Of a stretch of 64,000 nt of DNA, positions 52,397 to 61,768 are shown one piece after another. The first letter of the stretch is position 1. Every line of letters starts with the position of its first letter. Where the stretch lies: NCBI GenBank assembly GCA_002419505.1, contig DIGF01000033.1:14614-78613 (forward strand), read 5' to 3'. The notes under the pieces were generated by a model. The model ran no database searches. It saw nothing but the letters and a program-made list of their open reading frames with translations, and had not been told where the DNA came from. The stretch comes from Caryophanales bacterium UBA5729 (GTDB lineage: Bacteria > Bacillota_I > Bacilli_A > Izemoplasmatales > Hujiaoplasmataceae). Made by a program: the position numbers and the translations under genes.

Positions 52397-54150
52397 AAGT
52401 TTGGAATTTAAACAAGTTATATGAAGGATTTAATGATCCGATTTTTAAAGCAGATTTAGAGAAAATTGATATGATGATTTTAGAGATTAATTCTCAAGAA
52501 GTCGATTTTAACAATTATGACCAAAAGTTAAAAAAATTAATCAGATATTTAACTAACCAAATTGAGTTTTCCAAGGTGAGTCGCAGACTATATCATTTTG
52601 CTTCACTGACGGAATCAGTTGAAAGCACCAACCAAACCGCTACTAAAAGTACAAACCATCTCCGAAGGAAATTCACTGAACTTACCAAGATTAGCACTAT
52701 CTTCACTAAATGGGTTGCTGAATATCCGGATTTAGAAGCAGATATCGAAACCAATCCCTTCTTGAAAGAGCATGAATTTTACTTAAATGAAATCAGGGAC
52801 TATGCATCACATCTACTTGACGATGACTTAGAAATAATGATTGCTAAACTAAGACAAACTGGTTCAAGCGCTTGGGGAACCTTACAATCATTATTGACAT
52901 CAACTCTAGAAGTAGAGTATGATGGTAAAATCATCACTTTATCAGAAGTGAGAAACATGGCAGAAGATCCTGAACAAAAAGTGAGACAAAAAGCTTATGA
53001 AGCTGAGTTAAAGGCATATAAGAAAATTGACAAAGCAATAGCCGCAGCTTTAAACTCGATTAAGGGTGAAGTCAATACCGTTTCTCAAGCAAGAGGTTTT
53101 GAAAATCCTTTAGATCAAGCTTTAAATAACAGCCGTATGACAAAAGCAACACTTGATGCAATGCAATCAGCTGTCAAGGATTATTATGAAGTCTTTAGAG
53201 CTTATTTAAGAAGAAAAGGCGAATTGCTTGGACATAAGAACGGTTTACCTTTCTATGATTTGTACGCGCCGATTGGTAAGGTTAATAAACGTTTCACTAT
53301 CGAAGAAGCAAACTCATATGTCTTGAAAAACTTTAGAACATTTTCTGAAAGTTTATACGGAATGGCAAATAAAGCTTTTACTGAGAATTGGATTGACTAT
53401 ACACCAAGACCAGGAAAAAGAGGCGGAGCATTTTGTTCTAACTTGCACGAAATTAAAGAAAGTCGAATCATGACTAATTTTACTGGAGCTTTTGGCGATA
53501 TGTTAACTCTATCTCATGAACTTGGACATGCTTATCATGGCGAAATCATCTTTAATGAAAGCATCTTGAATAGCGGATATACAATGCCAGTCGCTGAAAC
53601 AGCATCGACTTTCTGTGAAACAATTGTCAATAAAGCCGCTTTAAAAGACGCTGAAAGCGATGAAGAAAGAATCTTTTTACTTGAATCTGCGATTCAAAGT
53701 TACACTGCAGTTGTCATTGACATCATGTCTAGGTTTATCTTTGAAAAGTCAGTTTTTGAAGGCAGAGAAACTACAGTTTTTAACGCTGAAGAGCTAAATA
53801 ATTTGATGCTTGAAGCTCAAAAAGAAACTTATGGAGATGGCTTAGATTCAAATTGCTTGCACCCATATATGTGGATATGTAAACCGCATTATTACTCAGG
53901 CGGTTTAAGTTACTATAACTTCCCATATACCTTTGGTTTACTTTTTGCTAAAGGACTCTATTCTAAATACTTAGAAGACAAAGATACTTTTGTTGCAAAT
54001 TACGACCGTTTACTAGCCGCAACCGGAAAAATGAAGGTTGAAGACGTTGCTAAATTAATGAATATTGATGTAACTAAAAAGGATTTTTGGGTTAGTTCTT
54101 TAGAAATTCTAAAGGAAGATATCGAAGAATTTTTAAAATTAACAAAATAA
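52393..54150 (+). CDS. pepF: Oligoendopeptidase F-like M3 metallopeptidase
   Basis: A 585-residue cytosolic peptidase that cuts short peptides. The zinc site is HELGHAYHG (HExxH, near residue 378) with a downstream Glu in AETASTFCE. The remaining body matches the PepF family (SLTESVESTNQ; EVRNMAEDPEQKVRQKAY; PYTFGLLFAKGLYSKY). It overlaps the GNAT gene by 4 bp. It probably recycles peptides from uptake or protein turnover. Confidence 0.95.
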   Translation: MKVWNLNKLYEGFNDPIFKADLEKIDMMILEINSQEVDFNNYDQKLKKLIRYLTNQIEFSKVSRRLYHFASLTESVESTNQTATKSTNHLRRKFTELTKISTIFTKWVAEYPDLEADIETNPFLKEHEFYLNEIRDYASHLLDDDLEIMIAKLRQTGSSAWGTLQSLLTSTLEVEYDGKIITLSEVRNMAEDPEQKVRQKAYEAELKAYKKIDKAIAAALNSIKGEVNTVSQARGFENPLDQALNNSRMTKATLDAMQSAVKDYYEVFRAYLRRKGELLGHKNGLPFYDLYAPIGKVNKRFTIEEANSYVLKNFRTFSESLYGMANKAFTENWIDYTPRPGKRGGAFCSNLHEIKESRIMTNFTGAFGDMLTLSHELGHAYHGEIIFNESILNSGYTMPVAETASTFCETIVNKAALKDAESDEERIFLLESAIQSYTAVVIDIMSRFIFEKSVFEGRETTVFNAEELNNLMLEAQKETYGDGLDSNCLHPYMWICKPHYYSGGLSYYNFPYTFGLLFAKGLYSKYLEDKDTFVANYDRLLAATGKMKVEDVAKLMNIDVTKKDFWVSSLEILKEDIEEFLKLTK

Positions 54151-54208
54151 TTCCAATTAAATGCCTTGTTCATTTGTTTATATAAGTGAAGATAAAAGGA
54201 GGAATATT

Positions 54209-56152
54209 ATGAAAAGATTTATAGCGATGATTTTTATAGTAGTATCAGCGTTAGTTTTTATTTCATGTAACGGTAGTCCCCAAGAATTAGTTGAACCTGA
54301 TGGCAATAATGTAGGAGCTTTTGTTTCTTACCAACAATTAGGTGATTATTTAAAGAAATTCTACCAAGAAAGTTCAGGAAGATATTTTTCTAACGAAGCT
54401 ATTATGGGTATGCCTGAAGCAAGCGCTCAAGATGACGGCGTAAACTTTGATTCCGGCGATAGAGATTACTCTAAAACCAACAACCAAACTGACGGTGTCG
54501 AAGAAGCCGATACAATTTTGACGGACGGATATTATATTTATATCACTTCCGGCAATCGCTTTTTAATCTTCGATGCTGTAACTTTAGAAATAGTTTATCA
54601 GTATGAAGCGCAAGAAATATACTTTGAAGGTTTATATTTATATCAAGATCGGATAGTTTTGATTGGATCTTATTACACATATATGCTTCTTGAACAGCCA
54701 AATGATGATACTATAGAAAGTGAAGAAGGAGAAGTTTTTCCTTATTACTACGACTACTATTACTATAGCTATAATTACGGAGCGAAAATTATTGTTCTAG
54801 ATAAAAGCGATATGGAAAATATCGAAGTTGCTCGAGAACTAGTTTTTGATTCGTCATATATCACCAGTTCAAGAATGGTTGACGGCAATCTATACTTAGT
54901 TATGAATAACTACACCATCAGTTATTATTTTAACGATGATAATTTTATTCCTAAATATATGGATTCTGTAAAAAGTTCCAGTTTAGAAAACTTCGAAGCT
55001 GACCAAATTTATTTTATGCCAAATGATAGCGAAAACTTTTCTTACTTAATTCTTGCTTCATTTGATGTAACTGACGATGAAGAAGCTGATGTTAAAGCTT
55101 ATCTAGGAAGCAGTTACCAAATCTATATGAGCGCTAATAACTTATATACCACTGTATACAAATACCATTATGATTATGAAGCACAAATTTATAGTCACAG
55201 CACTTTTATTTTAAGATTCTCAATCGATGAAGGTCAATTGAACTATCAAGCATTTGCCCAAATAAAGGGATCTCCGTTAAATCAATTTTCAATGGATGAA
55301 TACGAAGGAGTCTTTAGAATTGCAGTAACCGACTATGAATTTTCTCAATCAGGAACGATTACAAATAATAAAATCTATTTACTTGATTCAACAACTGATG
55401 AAGAAATGGAACTTATATCAGAATTAGGCGGACTAGGAAAACCTGGAGAAAGAATCTATGCAGTTAGATACATTAATGAAATTGCTTATGTAGTTACTTT
55501 TGTTAATACTGACCCACTTTATAAACTGGATTTATCTGATCCAAAAAACCCAGAAGTCTTAGGCGAACTATACGAAGAAGGAGTTAGTGATTATTTGCAT
55601 CCAATAACTGACAACTTAATGATTGGTATTGGACGTCAAGCGGAAACAAACGAATATGGTTGGACTAATTTTGTCGGAGTAAAAATAGCTTTATATGATA
55701 CATCAGAAGACGAAGTAGTTAACCTCGAAACCTATTTAGTTGAAGGCGAATACTCTTATTCAGCAGTAACCTATAGCCATAAAGCTTTTGTTTATTTTGC
55801 TCCTCAAGGAGAAGAGTTTACTTATATAGCCGTACCAGTATCAATTTACTACAATAACTACTATCGTTATTCCCAAAAAATGTTTGTCTTTAAAGTTCAC
55901 TATAGTGGCGATCTAGAATTAGTTGCTCAACTTGAACATTTCAATAGCGAAAGTTCACATTTTGATTCAATTGAAAAAGCAGTAATGATTGAAAATTATA
56001 TCTATACCCTATCATATTCCCAAATTCAAGTATTTGATATGAACAATAATTTTGAGTTTGTCGATAGTGTTGTTTTCAATCAAATGTATTACAGCATCTA
56101 TGATTACACTGAAGTACCAATAGGTTCAACTGAAACCCGCTCAGATGAATAA
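54209..56152 (+). CDS. Beta-propeller lipoprotein
   Basis: A 647-residue lipoprotein: MKRFIAMIFIVVSALVFIS then a lipobox (FISCNGS, Cys about 20). It has the secreted beta-propeller family motif TDGVEEADTILTDGYYIYIT and repeats with LYLYQDRIVLIG and KIIVLDKS. A Tyr-rich insert (about residues 180-195) and acidic loops are notable. I chose the ATG at 54209 because AAAGGAGG precedes it. The family function is unknown; it is exposed outside the membrane. Confidence 0.85.
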   Translation: MKRFIAMIFIVVSALVFISCNGSPQELVEPDGNNVGAFVSYQQLGDYLKKFYQESSGRYFSNEAIMGMPEASAQDDGVNFDSGDRDYSKTNNQTDGVEEADTILTDGYYIYITSGNRFLIFDAVTLEIVYQYEAQEIYFEGLYLYQDRIVLIGSYYTYMLLEQPNDDTIESEEGEVFPYYYDYYYYSYNYGAKIIVLDKSDMENIEVARELVFDSSYITSSRMVDGNLYLVMNNYTISYYFNDDNFIPKYMDSVKSSSLENFEADQIYFMPNDSENFSYLILASFDVTDDEEADVKAYLGSSYQIYMSANNLYTTVYKYHYDYEAQIYSHSTFILRFSIDEGQLNYQAFAQIKGSPLNQFSMDEYEGVFRIAVTDYEFSQSGTITNNKIYLLDSTTDEEMELISELGGLGKPGERIYAVRYINEIAYVVTFVNTDPLYKLDLSDPKNPEVLGELYEEGVSDYLHPITDNLMIGIGRQAETNEYGWTNFVGVKIALYDTSEDEVVNLETYLVEGEYSYSAVTYSHKAFVYFAPQGEEFTYIAVPVSIYYNNYYRYSQKMFVFKVHYSGDLELVAQLEHFNSESSHFDSIEKAVMIENYIYTLSYSQIQVFDMNNNFEFVDSVVFNQMYYSIYDYTEVPIGSTETRSDE

Positions 56153-56173
56153 TAAATTACGTTCTTAAATAAT

Positions 56174-56223
56174 AAAATGCTAACAGCGAAGCTATAATTA
56201 TCACACTGTTAGCATTTTTTTTG
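56174..56223 (+). terminator. Terminator of the beta-propeller lipoprotein gene
   Basis: AAAATGCTAACAG and CTGTTAGCATTTT form a 13-bp stem with a 19-bp loop, then a T-run. Confidence 0.9.
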
Positions 56224-56283
56224 CAAAATGCGCGAAAAATTCTTCAATCTATAGTAAACTAATAGTGTATGGAGGTTGATAAA

Positions 56284-57018
56284 TTGAATTCGATAATAAC
56301 TTCAAGTCAAAACAACTTAATTAAAGAAACGATTAAACTCAAACAGAAGAAATATCGACTCAAAGAAAACGCCTTTTTAGTAGAGGGTTTTCATCTTGTC
56401 GAAGAAGCTCATGTTTCGGGAGTATTAAAACAAGTTTTCTATTTAGAAAATAATCCTTTCACTGATATCAATGCTTTTCAAGTAACGGAAACAGTAATGA
56501 AGAAACTATCTGATTTAACCAGCCCTCCAGGGATTATCGGCGTTTGCCTAATACTCGAGAAAACGACTTTAACAGATAAAATTTTGCTGATGGATAATGT
56601 CCAAGACCCGGGAAATATCGGAACATTAATCCGCTCAGCAGTTGCCTTTGGGTTTAAAACTGTCTTAGCTGAAAACAGCGTAGATTTTTATAACGAAAAA
56701 GTGATTAGAAGTTCTCAAGGAGCGATTTTTAAACTGTCGTTAATCAATGCAAACTTAACTGATTTCATTAAAGAAAACCAAGATTATTTATATTTAGCGA
56801 CGGATTTAAATGCTGAGAGAAGTTTATCAGAATTATCGATAAACAACAAAAATAAAATTGCTTTAATTCTTGGCAATGAAGGCCAAGGAGTAAGTGAAAC
56901 CATCTTGACTTTAGTCAAAACTAGAATTAAAATTAAGATGGAAGATATGGAATCTTTGAATGTTGCAGTTGCTGGCAGCATCATTATGTACGATATTAAT
57001 AGAAGGAGTGAAAAGTAA
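56284..57018 (+). CDS. SpoU/TrmH-family RNA 2'-O-methyltransferase
   Basis: A 244-residue methyltransferase with an N-terminal substrate-binding domain (KLKQKKYRLKENAFLVEGFHLVEEA) and a SPOUT domain: DNVQDPGNIGTLIRSAVAFG, VIRSSQGAIFKL, LILGNEGQGVS and MESLNVAVAGSIIMYD. It resembles RlmB/YsgA and modifies rRNA or tRNA. The start is the TTG at 56284, since GGAGG lies 8 nt upstream; an ATG at 56269 overlaps that site. The stop overlaps the next ATG by one base (TAATG). Confidence 0.9.
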   Translation: MNSIITSSQNNLIKETIKLKQKKYRLKENAFLVEGFHLVEEAHVSGVLKQVFYLENNPFTDINAFQVTETVMKKLSDLTSPPGIIGVCLILEKTTLTDKILLMDNVQDPGNIGTLIRSAVAFGFKTVLAENSVDFYNEKVIRSSQGAIFKLSLINANLTDFIKENQDYLYLATDLNAERSLSELSINNKNKIALILGNEGQGVSETILTLVKTRIKIKMEDMESLNVAVAGSIIMYDINRRSEK

Positions 57019-57308
57019 TGGAATATATTTATGAAGAAAACCGGATTTATTCAAAAAAAGCTGACGGTTTATTATTGGCAGAAGTAACTTTTCCTGCTCG
57101 TGATGACAAAAGAGTGGATGTTGATCATGTTTATGTCGATCAAAGCCTTAGAGGACAAGGGATTGCCTCAGAATTAATGTTAATCGCCTATGAGTATATT
57201 AAGGAGAAAAATTTAAAAATTGTTGCCAAATGTCCCTATGCGATTAGTTGGTTTAAAAAACATGAGGAATATCAAGATATCGTTATTAACGTAAAGACGA
57301 GAAAATAG
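57018..57308 (+). CDS. Small GNAT acetyltransferase (YjdJ-like)
   Basis: A 96-residue protein with VDHVYVDQSLRGQGIASELM, an acetyl-CoA loop typical of the short GNAT family (Arg-x-x-Gly-x-Gly-x-Ala). A Cys-Pro-Tyr run (KCPYAISWFKKH) follows. Coupled to the methyltransferase gene. Role unknown. Confidence 0.9.
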   Translation: MEYIYEENRIYSKKADGLLLAEVTFPARDDKRVDVDHVYVDQSLRGQGIASELMLIAYEYIKEKNLKIVAKCPYAISWFKKHEEYQDIVINVKTRK

Positions 57309-57317
57309 ATATTTTTC

Positions 57318-57346
57318 TTGAACTTATAACTGCTTTATGTTATAAT
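57318..57346 (+). promoter_or_regulatory. Promoter of the rimP-rbfA operon
   Basis: -35 TTGAAC (57318-57323) and -10 TATAAT (57341-57346), 17-bp spacer. Transcription starts near 57353, before the attenuator hairpin. Confidence 0.82.
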
Positions 57347-57367
57347 ATTTTTGCATAAGAATTAAGT

Positions 57368-57391
57368 GAGAGGGTCGTCCCCTCTCTTTTT
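57368..57391 (+). terminator. Attenuator-like hairpin in the rimP leader
   Basis: GAGAGGG (57368-57374) pairs with CCCTCTC (57380-57386), loop TCGTC, then TTTTT. It lies about 15 nt after the transcription start and 20 nt before the rimP ATG, so it may partly stop transcription of the whole operon, including nusA and infB. Confidence 0.8.
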
Positions 57392-57410
57392 AATGAAAGG
57401 AATGGGGATT

Positions 57411-57845
57411 ATGGATTTAGACAAATTAAAAACGGATTTAATAGATTTTCTTAAAGACACAGCTTACGATTTATATGATCTTGAATTTATCAGGAACAAA
57501 AAAGAAACGATTTTAAGAATTTACATTGATAAACTAGATCCAATAACAATTGAAGATTGTGTAGAAGCAACCAAATTGTTAAATCCCTATCTCGATGAGC
57601 TTGACCCTATTGAACATGAGTATATACTAGAAGTTAGTTCACCTGGGGCAGAAAAAGAATTAAAAACTGCAGCTGCGATTGAAAGAGCTGTCGGTAAAAA
57701 TGTTTATATTGAAACTTATGAACAAAAGTTAACCGGCAAGTTAGTTTCATTCAATGGTGAATATTTAGTTTTACAGATCAAAAGCAAAACAATAAAAATA
57801 GATTATATTGATGTCAACTTAATCAGATTGGCAATTATATTTTAG
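57411..57845 (+). CDS. rimP: Ribosome maturation factor RimP
   Basis: A 144-residue protein needed for 30S subunit maturation. It has YDLYDLEFIRNKKETILRIY, TIEDCVEATKLL and EYILEVSSPGAEKEL. The ATG at 57411 fits the family start (MDLDKLKTDL); upstream ATGs at 57393 and 57402 lie in the ribosome site. It heads the conserved operon to rbfA. Confidence 0.95.
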   Translation: MDLDKLKTDLIDFLKDTAYDLYDLEFIRNKKETILRIYIDKLDPITIEDCVEATKLLNPYLDELDPIEHEYILEVSSPGAEKELKTAAAIERAVGKNVYIETYEQKLTGKLVSFNGEYLVLQIKSKTIKIDYIDVNLIRLAIIF

Positions 57846-57854
57846 GAGAAAAAA

Positions 57855-58919
57855 ATGACTAGTAAAGAATTTTTTAAAGCTTTAGAAGTTTTATCAGAAG
57901 AAAGAGACATTCCGAAAGAAAAGATTTTGGAAGTATTTGGTAAGGGATTAATCAACGCTTATAAGAAAGCCTACAACGGTAAACAGAACGCTGAGGTTGT
58001 TTTCAATGAAGAAAGAGCAGAGATTACTCTTGTTGCTAAATCTTTAGTTGTTGCTGAAATCGATCCAGAAGCTGATCCTGGCACACAGATGACTTTAGCA
58101 GAAGCTAGAGAAATTAAGAAAACCGCAAAAATAGGCGATATAATGGAAGAAAAAATCACACCTAAAAACTTCGGTAGATTAGCGGCTTCAACTGCTAAAC
58201 AGATGTTGACGCAAGGATTAAAACAACTTGAAAGAGAAAGAAACTTAGAATATTTCACTGATAAAGTGGGAGAAATGATTAGTGCAGAACTCATACAAAT
58301 CAATGATGAGTTTGTTACTTTATATTTAGGAAAAGACACTGAAACATCAATTCCTGCTCGCGATCTTTTGCCAAGCGATTTATTCTTAGGAAATCGAATC
58401 AGCGTTTATATAACTAAAGTCGAAGAAACTACTAAAGGTCCTAAAGTATATGTTTCAAGAACCGATCGTAATTTGGTTAAGCGTTTAATGGAAAACTCAA
58501 TTCCTGAATTAAAAGAAGGCGTTATCGAAATTGTTGGTTTAGCTAGAGATCCTGGAGATAGATGCAAGGTCTGCGTCATGAGCAATAATCCGGATGTTGA
58601 TCCTGTAGGAGCGTGTTTAGGGAGAAACGGAATCAGAATTAAAAATGTTATTGACGCTTTAAACGGTGAGAAAATTGATATTTATAAATATAGTGAAGAA
58701 CCGAAAGAGTTAGTTTCCAATTCAATTCAACCAGCGAAAACTATTGCGGTTATTATCGATGTTAAAGATAAATCAGCTTTAGCAATTGTTCCAGATGATC
58801 AACTATCATTAGCCATTGGAAAAAAAGGGCAAAATGCTAGATTAGCAGTTCAATCATGTGGCTGGAAAATAGATATTAAACCGGAAACTGAAGCACTAGA
58901 ACAAGGCTACAAGTTTTAA
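57855..58919 (+). CDS. nusA: Transcription termination/antitermination protein NusA
   Basis: Binds RNA polymerase and tunes pausing and termination. A 354-residue protein with the N-terminal domain (MTSKEFFKALEVLSEERDI), S1 domain (VTLYLGKDTETSIPARDLLP), and KH domains (PVGACLGRNGIRIKNVIDAL and LSLAIGKKGQNARLA). It has no acidic C-terminal repeats, as in Bacilli. AGGAG precedes the ATG. Confidence 0.98.
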   Translation: MTSKEFFKALEVLSEERDIPKEKILEVFGKGLINAYKKAYNGKQNAEVVFNEERAEITLVAKSLVVAEIDPEADPGTQMTLAEAREIKKTAKIGDIMEEKITPKNFGRLAASTAKQMLTQGLKQLERERNLEYFTDKVGEMISAELIQINDEFVTLYLGKDTETSIPARDLLPSDLFLGNRISVYITKVEETTKGPKVYVSRTDRNLVKRLMENSIPELKEGVIEIVGLARDPGDRCKVCVMSNNPDVDPVGACLGRNGIRIKNVIDALNGEKIDIYKYSEEPKELVSNSIQPAKTIAVIIDVKDKSALAIVPDDQLSLAIGKKGQNARLAVQSCGWKIDIKPETEALEQGYKF

Positions 58920-58931
58920 TAGGTGCTTAAA

Positions 58932-59198
58932 ATGAAGCCAAGAAAGATTCCTATGCGCAAATGCGTAGTGACACAAGAGCGTTTTGAAAAAAAACAACTC
59001 TTACGTGTAGTCAGAACTCCTGAAGGCGAAGTGATTTACGACAAAACCGGAAAAGCTAATGGTCGGGGAGTTTATTTATCAAAATCAGTGGAAGTAATTG
59101 AAAAAGCTAGAAAAACAGACATACTAAAAAAACATTTGGAGGCTCCTATTCCTGAAGTAATCTATGAGGATTTACTGAAGGCGGTTAAGGATGAGTAA
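58932..59198 (+). CDS. ylxR: YlxR family RNA-binding protein
   Basis: An 88-residue protein of the conserved nusA-infB region. It has KIPMRKCVVTQERF, ELLRVVR-like LLRVVRTPEGEV and GRGVYLS. The ATG at 58932 is chosen because AGG lies 8 nt upstream; a GTG at 58923 is possible. It overlaps ylxQ by 8 bp. Confidence 0.93.
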   Translation: MKPRKIPMRKCVVTQERFEKKQLLRVVRTPEGEVIYDKTGKANGRGVYLSKSVEVIEKARKTDILKKHLEAPIPEVIYEDLLKAVKDE

Positions 59199-59493
59199 AG
59201 ATCTAATTTTACAAATGCTAGGTCTATGTCAAAGAGCTAGAAAACTAGTTTCTGGAGAAACATTTGTTTTAGAAAAAATAAAAAGTAATGAAGCGAAAAT
59301 TGTATTTCTAGCAAGTGATGCTGGATTAAATACGACTAAGCGAACAACAGATAAATGTGAGTTCTATCATGTGGAAATAATTAACAGTTTTAATACTGAA
59401 GAATTAAGTCAGGCAATCGGAAAAAGCAACCGCAAAGTAATTGCTGTAACTGATAGGGGTTTTGCGGAAAAGATAAGACATTATAATATATAA
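59191..59493 (+). CDS. ylxQ: L7Ae-like RNA-binding protein YlxQ
   Basis: A 100-residue L7Ae/L30e-fold protein. It has MLGLCQRARKLVSGE, IVFLASDAGLNTTKR and CEFYHVEII. It binds kink-turn RNA in the family. It overlaps ylxR and is followed by infB after 15 bp. Confidence 0.93.
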   Translation: MSKDLILQMLGLCQRARKLVSGETFVLEKIKSNEAKIVFLASDAGLNTTKRTTDKCEFYHVEIINSFNTEELSQAIGKSNRKVIAVTDRGFAEKIRHYNI

Positions 59494-59508
59494 AGAAGAG
59501 GTGGTTAT

Positions 59509-61356
59509 ATGTCAAAATACATTGCCAAAAAGAAATTTAATAAAAATAGGGAAGATTATGTTGAAAAGGATGCCAACCTTATCAACAAGAAAAAAAAGAA
59601 CGAAAGCCAAGTAAAAGCCAGTGTAGCTTATAAAGCGGGAATGACAGTTTTAGAACTATCCGAGCAATTACAAAAACCAATAACAGAAGTTATTAAAAAA
59701 CTGATGTTCATGAGGGTTATGGCTACTCAAAACCAAGAAATCTCCCGTGATAACGCAGAATTATTAGCTTTGGAGTTCAACGTTGAGTTCAAAGATGAAG
59801 TTGTTACCGACGTCACTAGATTTGATGAAATGGAAGATATTGACGATCCTAAGGATTTAGTTAACAGACCGCCTGTCGTAACAATCATGGGTCATGTTGA
59901 CCACGGTAAAACAACGCTTTTAGATAATATTAGAAATGCAAGGGTAGTAGATTCTGAAGCTGGAGGAATTACCCAACACATCGGAGCTTATCAAGTAGAA
60001 AAAAACGGTCAAAAAATTACTTTTATCGACACCCCAGGACATGCTGCTTTTACAGAAATGAGAGCACGTGGAGCGAGAATTACCGATATTGTAGTTTTAG
60101 TAGTTGCTGCTGATGATGGAGTAATGCCACAAACAAGAGAAGCAATCGACCATGCAAAAGCATCTAAGTGTTCAATCATAGTCGCTGTCAATAAAATGGA
60201 TAAACCAGGAGCTAATCCTGATCGAGTTAAACAAGAATTAGCTGATTTAAACCTTCTGCCCGATGACTGGGGCGGTGAAACTCCATACTGTTTAATCTCA
60301 GCACTTAAAGGAACGGGAATCGATAATTTGCTCGACACGATTCAATTAGTTGCCGAAATGCTAGAACTTAAAGCTAATCCTAAGAAAAATGCTGTTGGTA
60401 CAGTTATTGAAGCAAAACTTGATAAAGGTCGAGGTCCAGTCGCAACGATCTTAATCGATAACGGAACCCTTAAAATATCAGATAGCTTTGTTGTTGGTTC
60501 AACTTATGGAAAAGTTAGAGCGATGACTGACGATATCGGCAGACAAATTTCTCAAGCCTTACCAGGACAAGCAGTGGAAATTATTGGTCTGGCAGAAGTT
60601 CCAAGTGCCGGAGATCCTTTTAAAGTCTTTGAAGACGAAAAAATGGTTAAGGACATTGCTTCTGAAAGATCACAAAGAGATTTTGATAAACAACATTCAA
60701 ATAAACAAAATATGAGTTTAGAAGATTTCTTCAATCGCGCTGAAGGTAAATTGAAAGAATTAAAACTGATTATTAAAGCCGATGTTCAAGGTTCTATCGA
60801 AGCTTTTAGAGGTTCGATAAACAAAATAGTTGTTGATGGAACTTCAATTGATATTGTTAGAACGGGTGTAGGTGCTGTAACTGATACTGATGTCTTGTTA
60901 GCCGAAGCTTCAGAAGCGATTATTATCGGCTTTGGCGTTGGTATTCCAAGTACAGTAAGAGAATTAGCATCTGAGAAAAATGTTGAAATCAGAACTTATC
61001 GGGTAATTTATGAAGCTTTGGATGATATCGAAGCAGCTATGAAAGGCATGTTAGATCCAGTCTTTGAGCAACAAGTAATCGGAGAAGCTGAAGTTCGAGA
61101 AACATATAACGTTTCCAAAATCGGAACTATTGCTGGTTGTATGGTAACTAATGGTTTAGTTAAGAGAAATTCAATTATTAAATTAGTTCGAGATGGAAAA
61201 GTAATTTTCGAAGGCAAACTCGGTTCATTGAAACGTTTTAAAGACGATGTAAAAGAAGTTAAACAAGGTTTTGACTGCGGTCTAACAATTGATAATTATA
61301 ATGATTTGAAAATAGGCGATATTATCGAAGTCTATCAAATGAAAGAGGTGGAATAA
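59509..61356 (+). CDS. infB: Translation initiation factor IF-2
   Basis: GTPase that brings fMet-tRNA to the ribosome. It has 615 residues, short because the N-terminal region is reduced, as in Mollicutes. The IF2_N domain is near 45-95; the G domain has GHVDHGKTT, DTPGH and NKMDKPGAN; domains II-IV follow, with the IF-2 motif DVQGSIEAFRGS. AAGAGGTGG precedes the ATG. Confidence 0.99.
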   Translation: MSKYIAKKKFNKNREDYVEKDANLINKKKKNESQVKASVAYKAGMTVLELSEQLQKPITEVIKKLMFMRVMATQNQEISRDNAELLALEFNVEFKDEVVTDVTRFDEMEDIDDPKDLVNRPPVVTIMGHVDHGKTTLLDNIRNARVVDSEAGGITQHIGAYQVEKNGQKITFIDTPGHAAFTEMRARGARITDIVVLVVAADDGVMPQTREAIDHAKASKCSIIVAVNKMDKPGANPDRVKQELADLNLLPDDWGGETPYCLISALKGTGIDNLLDTIQLVAEMLELKANPKKNAVGTVIEAKLDKGRGPVATILIDNGTLKISDSFVVGSTYGKVRAMTDDIGRQISQALPGQAVEIIGLAEVPSAGDPFKVFEDEKMVKDIASERSQRDFDKQHSNKQNMSLEDFFNRAEGKLKELKLIIKADVQGSIEAFRGSINKIVVDGTSIDIVRTGVGAVTDTDVLLAEASEAIIIGFGVGIPSTVRELASEKNVEIRTYRVIYEALDDIEAAMKGMLDPVFEQQVIGEAEVRETYNVSKIGTIAGCMVTNGLVKRNSIIKLVRDGKVIFEGKLGSLKRFKDDVKEVKQGFDCGLTIDNYNDLKIGDIIEVYQMKEVE

Positions 61357-61686
61357 ATGGCAAGAATTAGTCATTTAGAGACTGATGTTCAAAGAGTAGT
61401 ATCGGATATCATTCTTAAAGAAGTTAAAGACGATTTAGGTTTTATCACAATTACTGGTGTTAAAATTACCAACGAATTATCATATATGTATGTTTATTAC
61501 ACAGTAATGGGAGAAAATGAAGATTTAGAAAATACTGCTAAAGCTTTAGAAAGAGCTAATGGTTTTATAAAAAATCAAATAGTTCAAAGAGTAAAAATGC
61601 GTAAAGTTCCAGTCTTGATTTTTAAGTATGATGAATCATATAACAAAGGTAGAAAAGTAGAAGATTTAATCAAAACAATTAAGTAA
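61357..61686 (+). CDS. rbfA: Ribosome-binding factor A
   Basis: A 109-residue factor for 30S maturation. It has ARISHLETDVQRVVSDIILKE-like start (residues 2-22), FITITGVKITNELSYMYVYY and KVPVLIFKYDESYNKG. It begins directly after the infB stop (TAAATG) and the ribosome site is AAAGAGGTGG inside infB. A terminator follows the stop. Confidence 0.97.
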   Translation: MARISHLETDVQRVVSDIILKEVKDDLGFITITGVKITNELSYMYVYYTVMGENEDLENTAKALERANGFIKNQIVQRVKMRKVPVLIFKYDESYNKGRKVEDLIKTIK

Positions 61687-61690
61687 TTAC

Positions 61691-61727
61691 AAAAACTGTG
61701 AGATAAAAAATCTCGCAGTTTTTCTTT
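61691..61727 (+). terminator. Terminator of the rimP-rbfA operon
   Basis: AAAAACTGTGAGAT and ATCTCGCAGTTTTT form a 14-bp stem with one G-T pair, followed by TCTTTT. Confidence 0.92.
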
Positions 61728-61730
61728 TAA

Positions 61731-61759
61731 TTGCAAGTACTACTAGTTTTTGATATAAT
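61731..61759 (+). promoter_or_regulatory. Promoter of uvrC, implying a leaderless mRNA
   Basis: -35 TTGCAA (61731-61736) and -10 TATAAT (61754-61759), 17-bp spacer. The predicted start of transcription is about 61766, only a few bases before the ATG at 61769. Confidence 0.7.
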
Positions 61760-61768
61760 TTGTATGAT

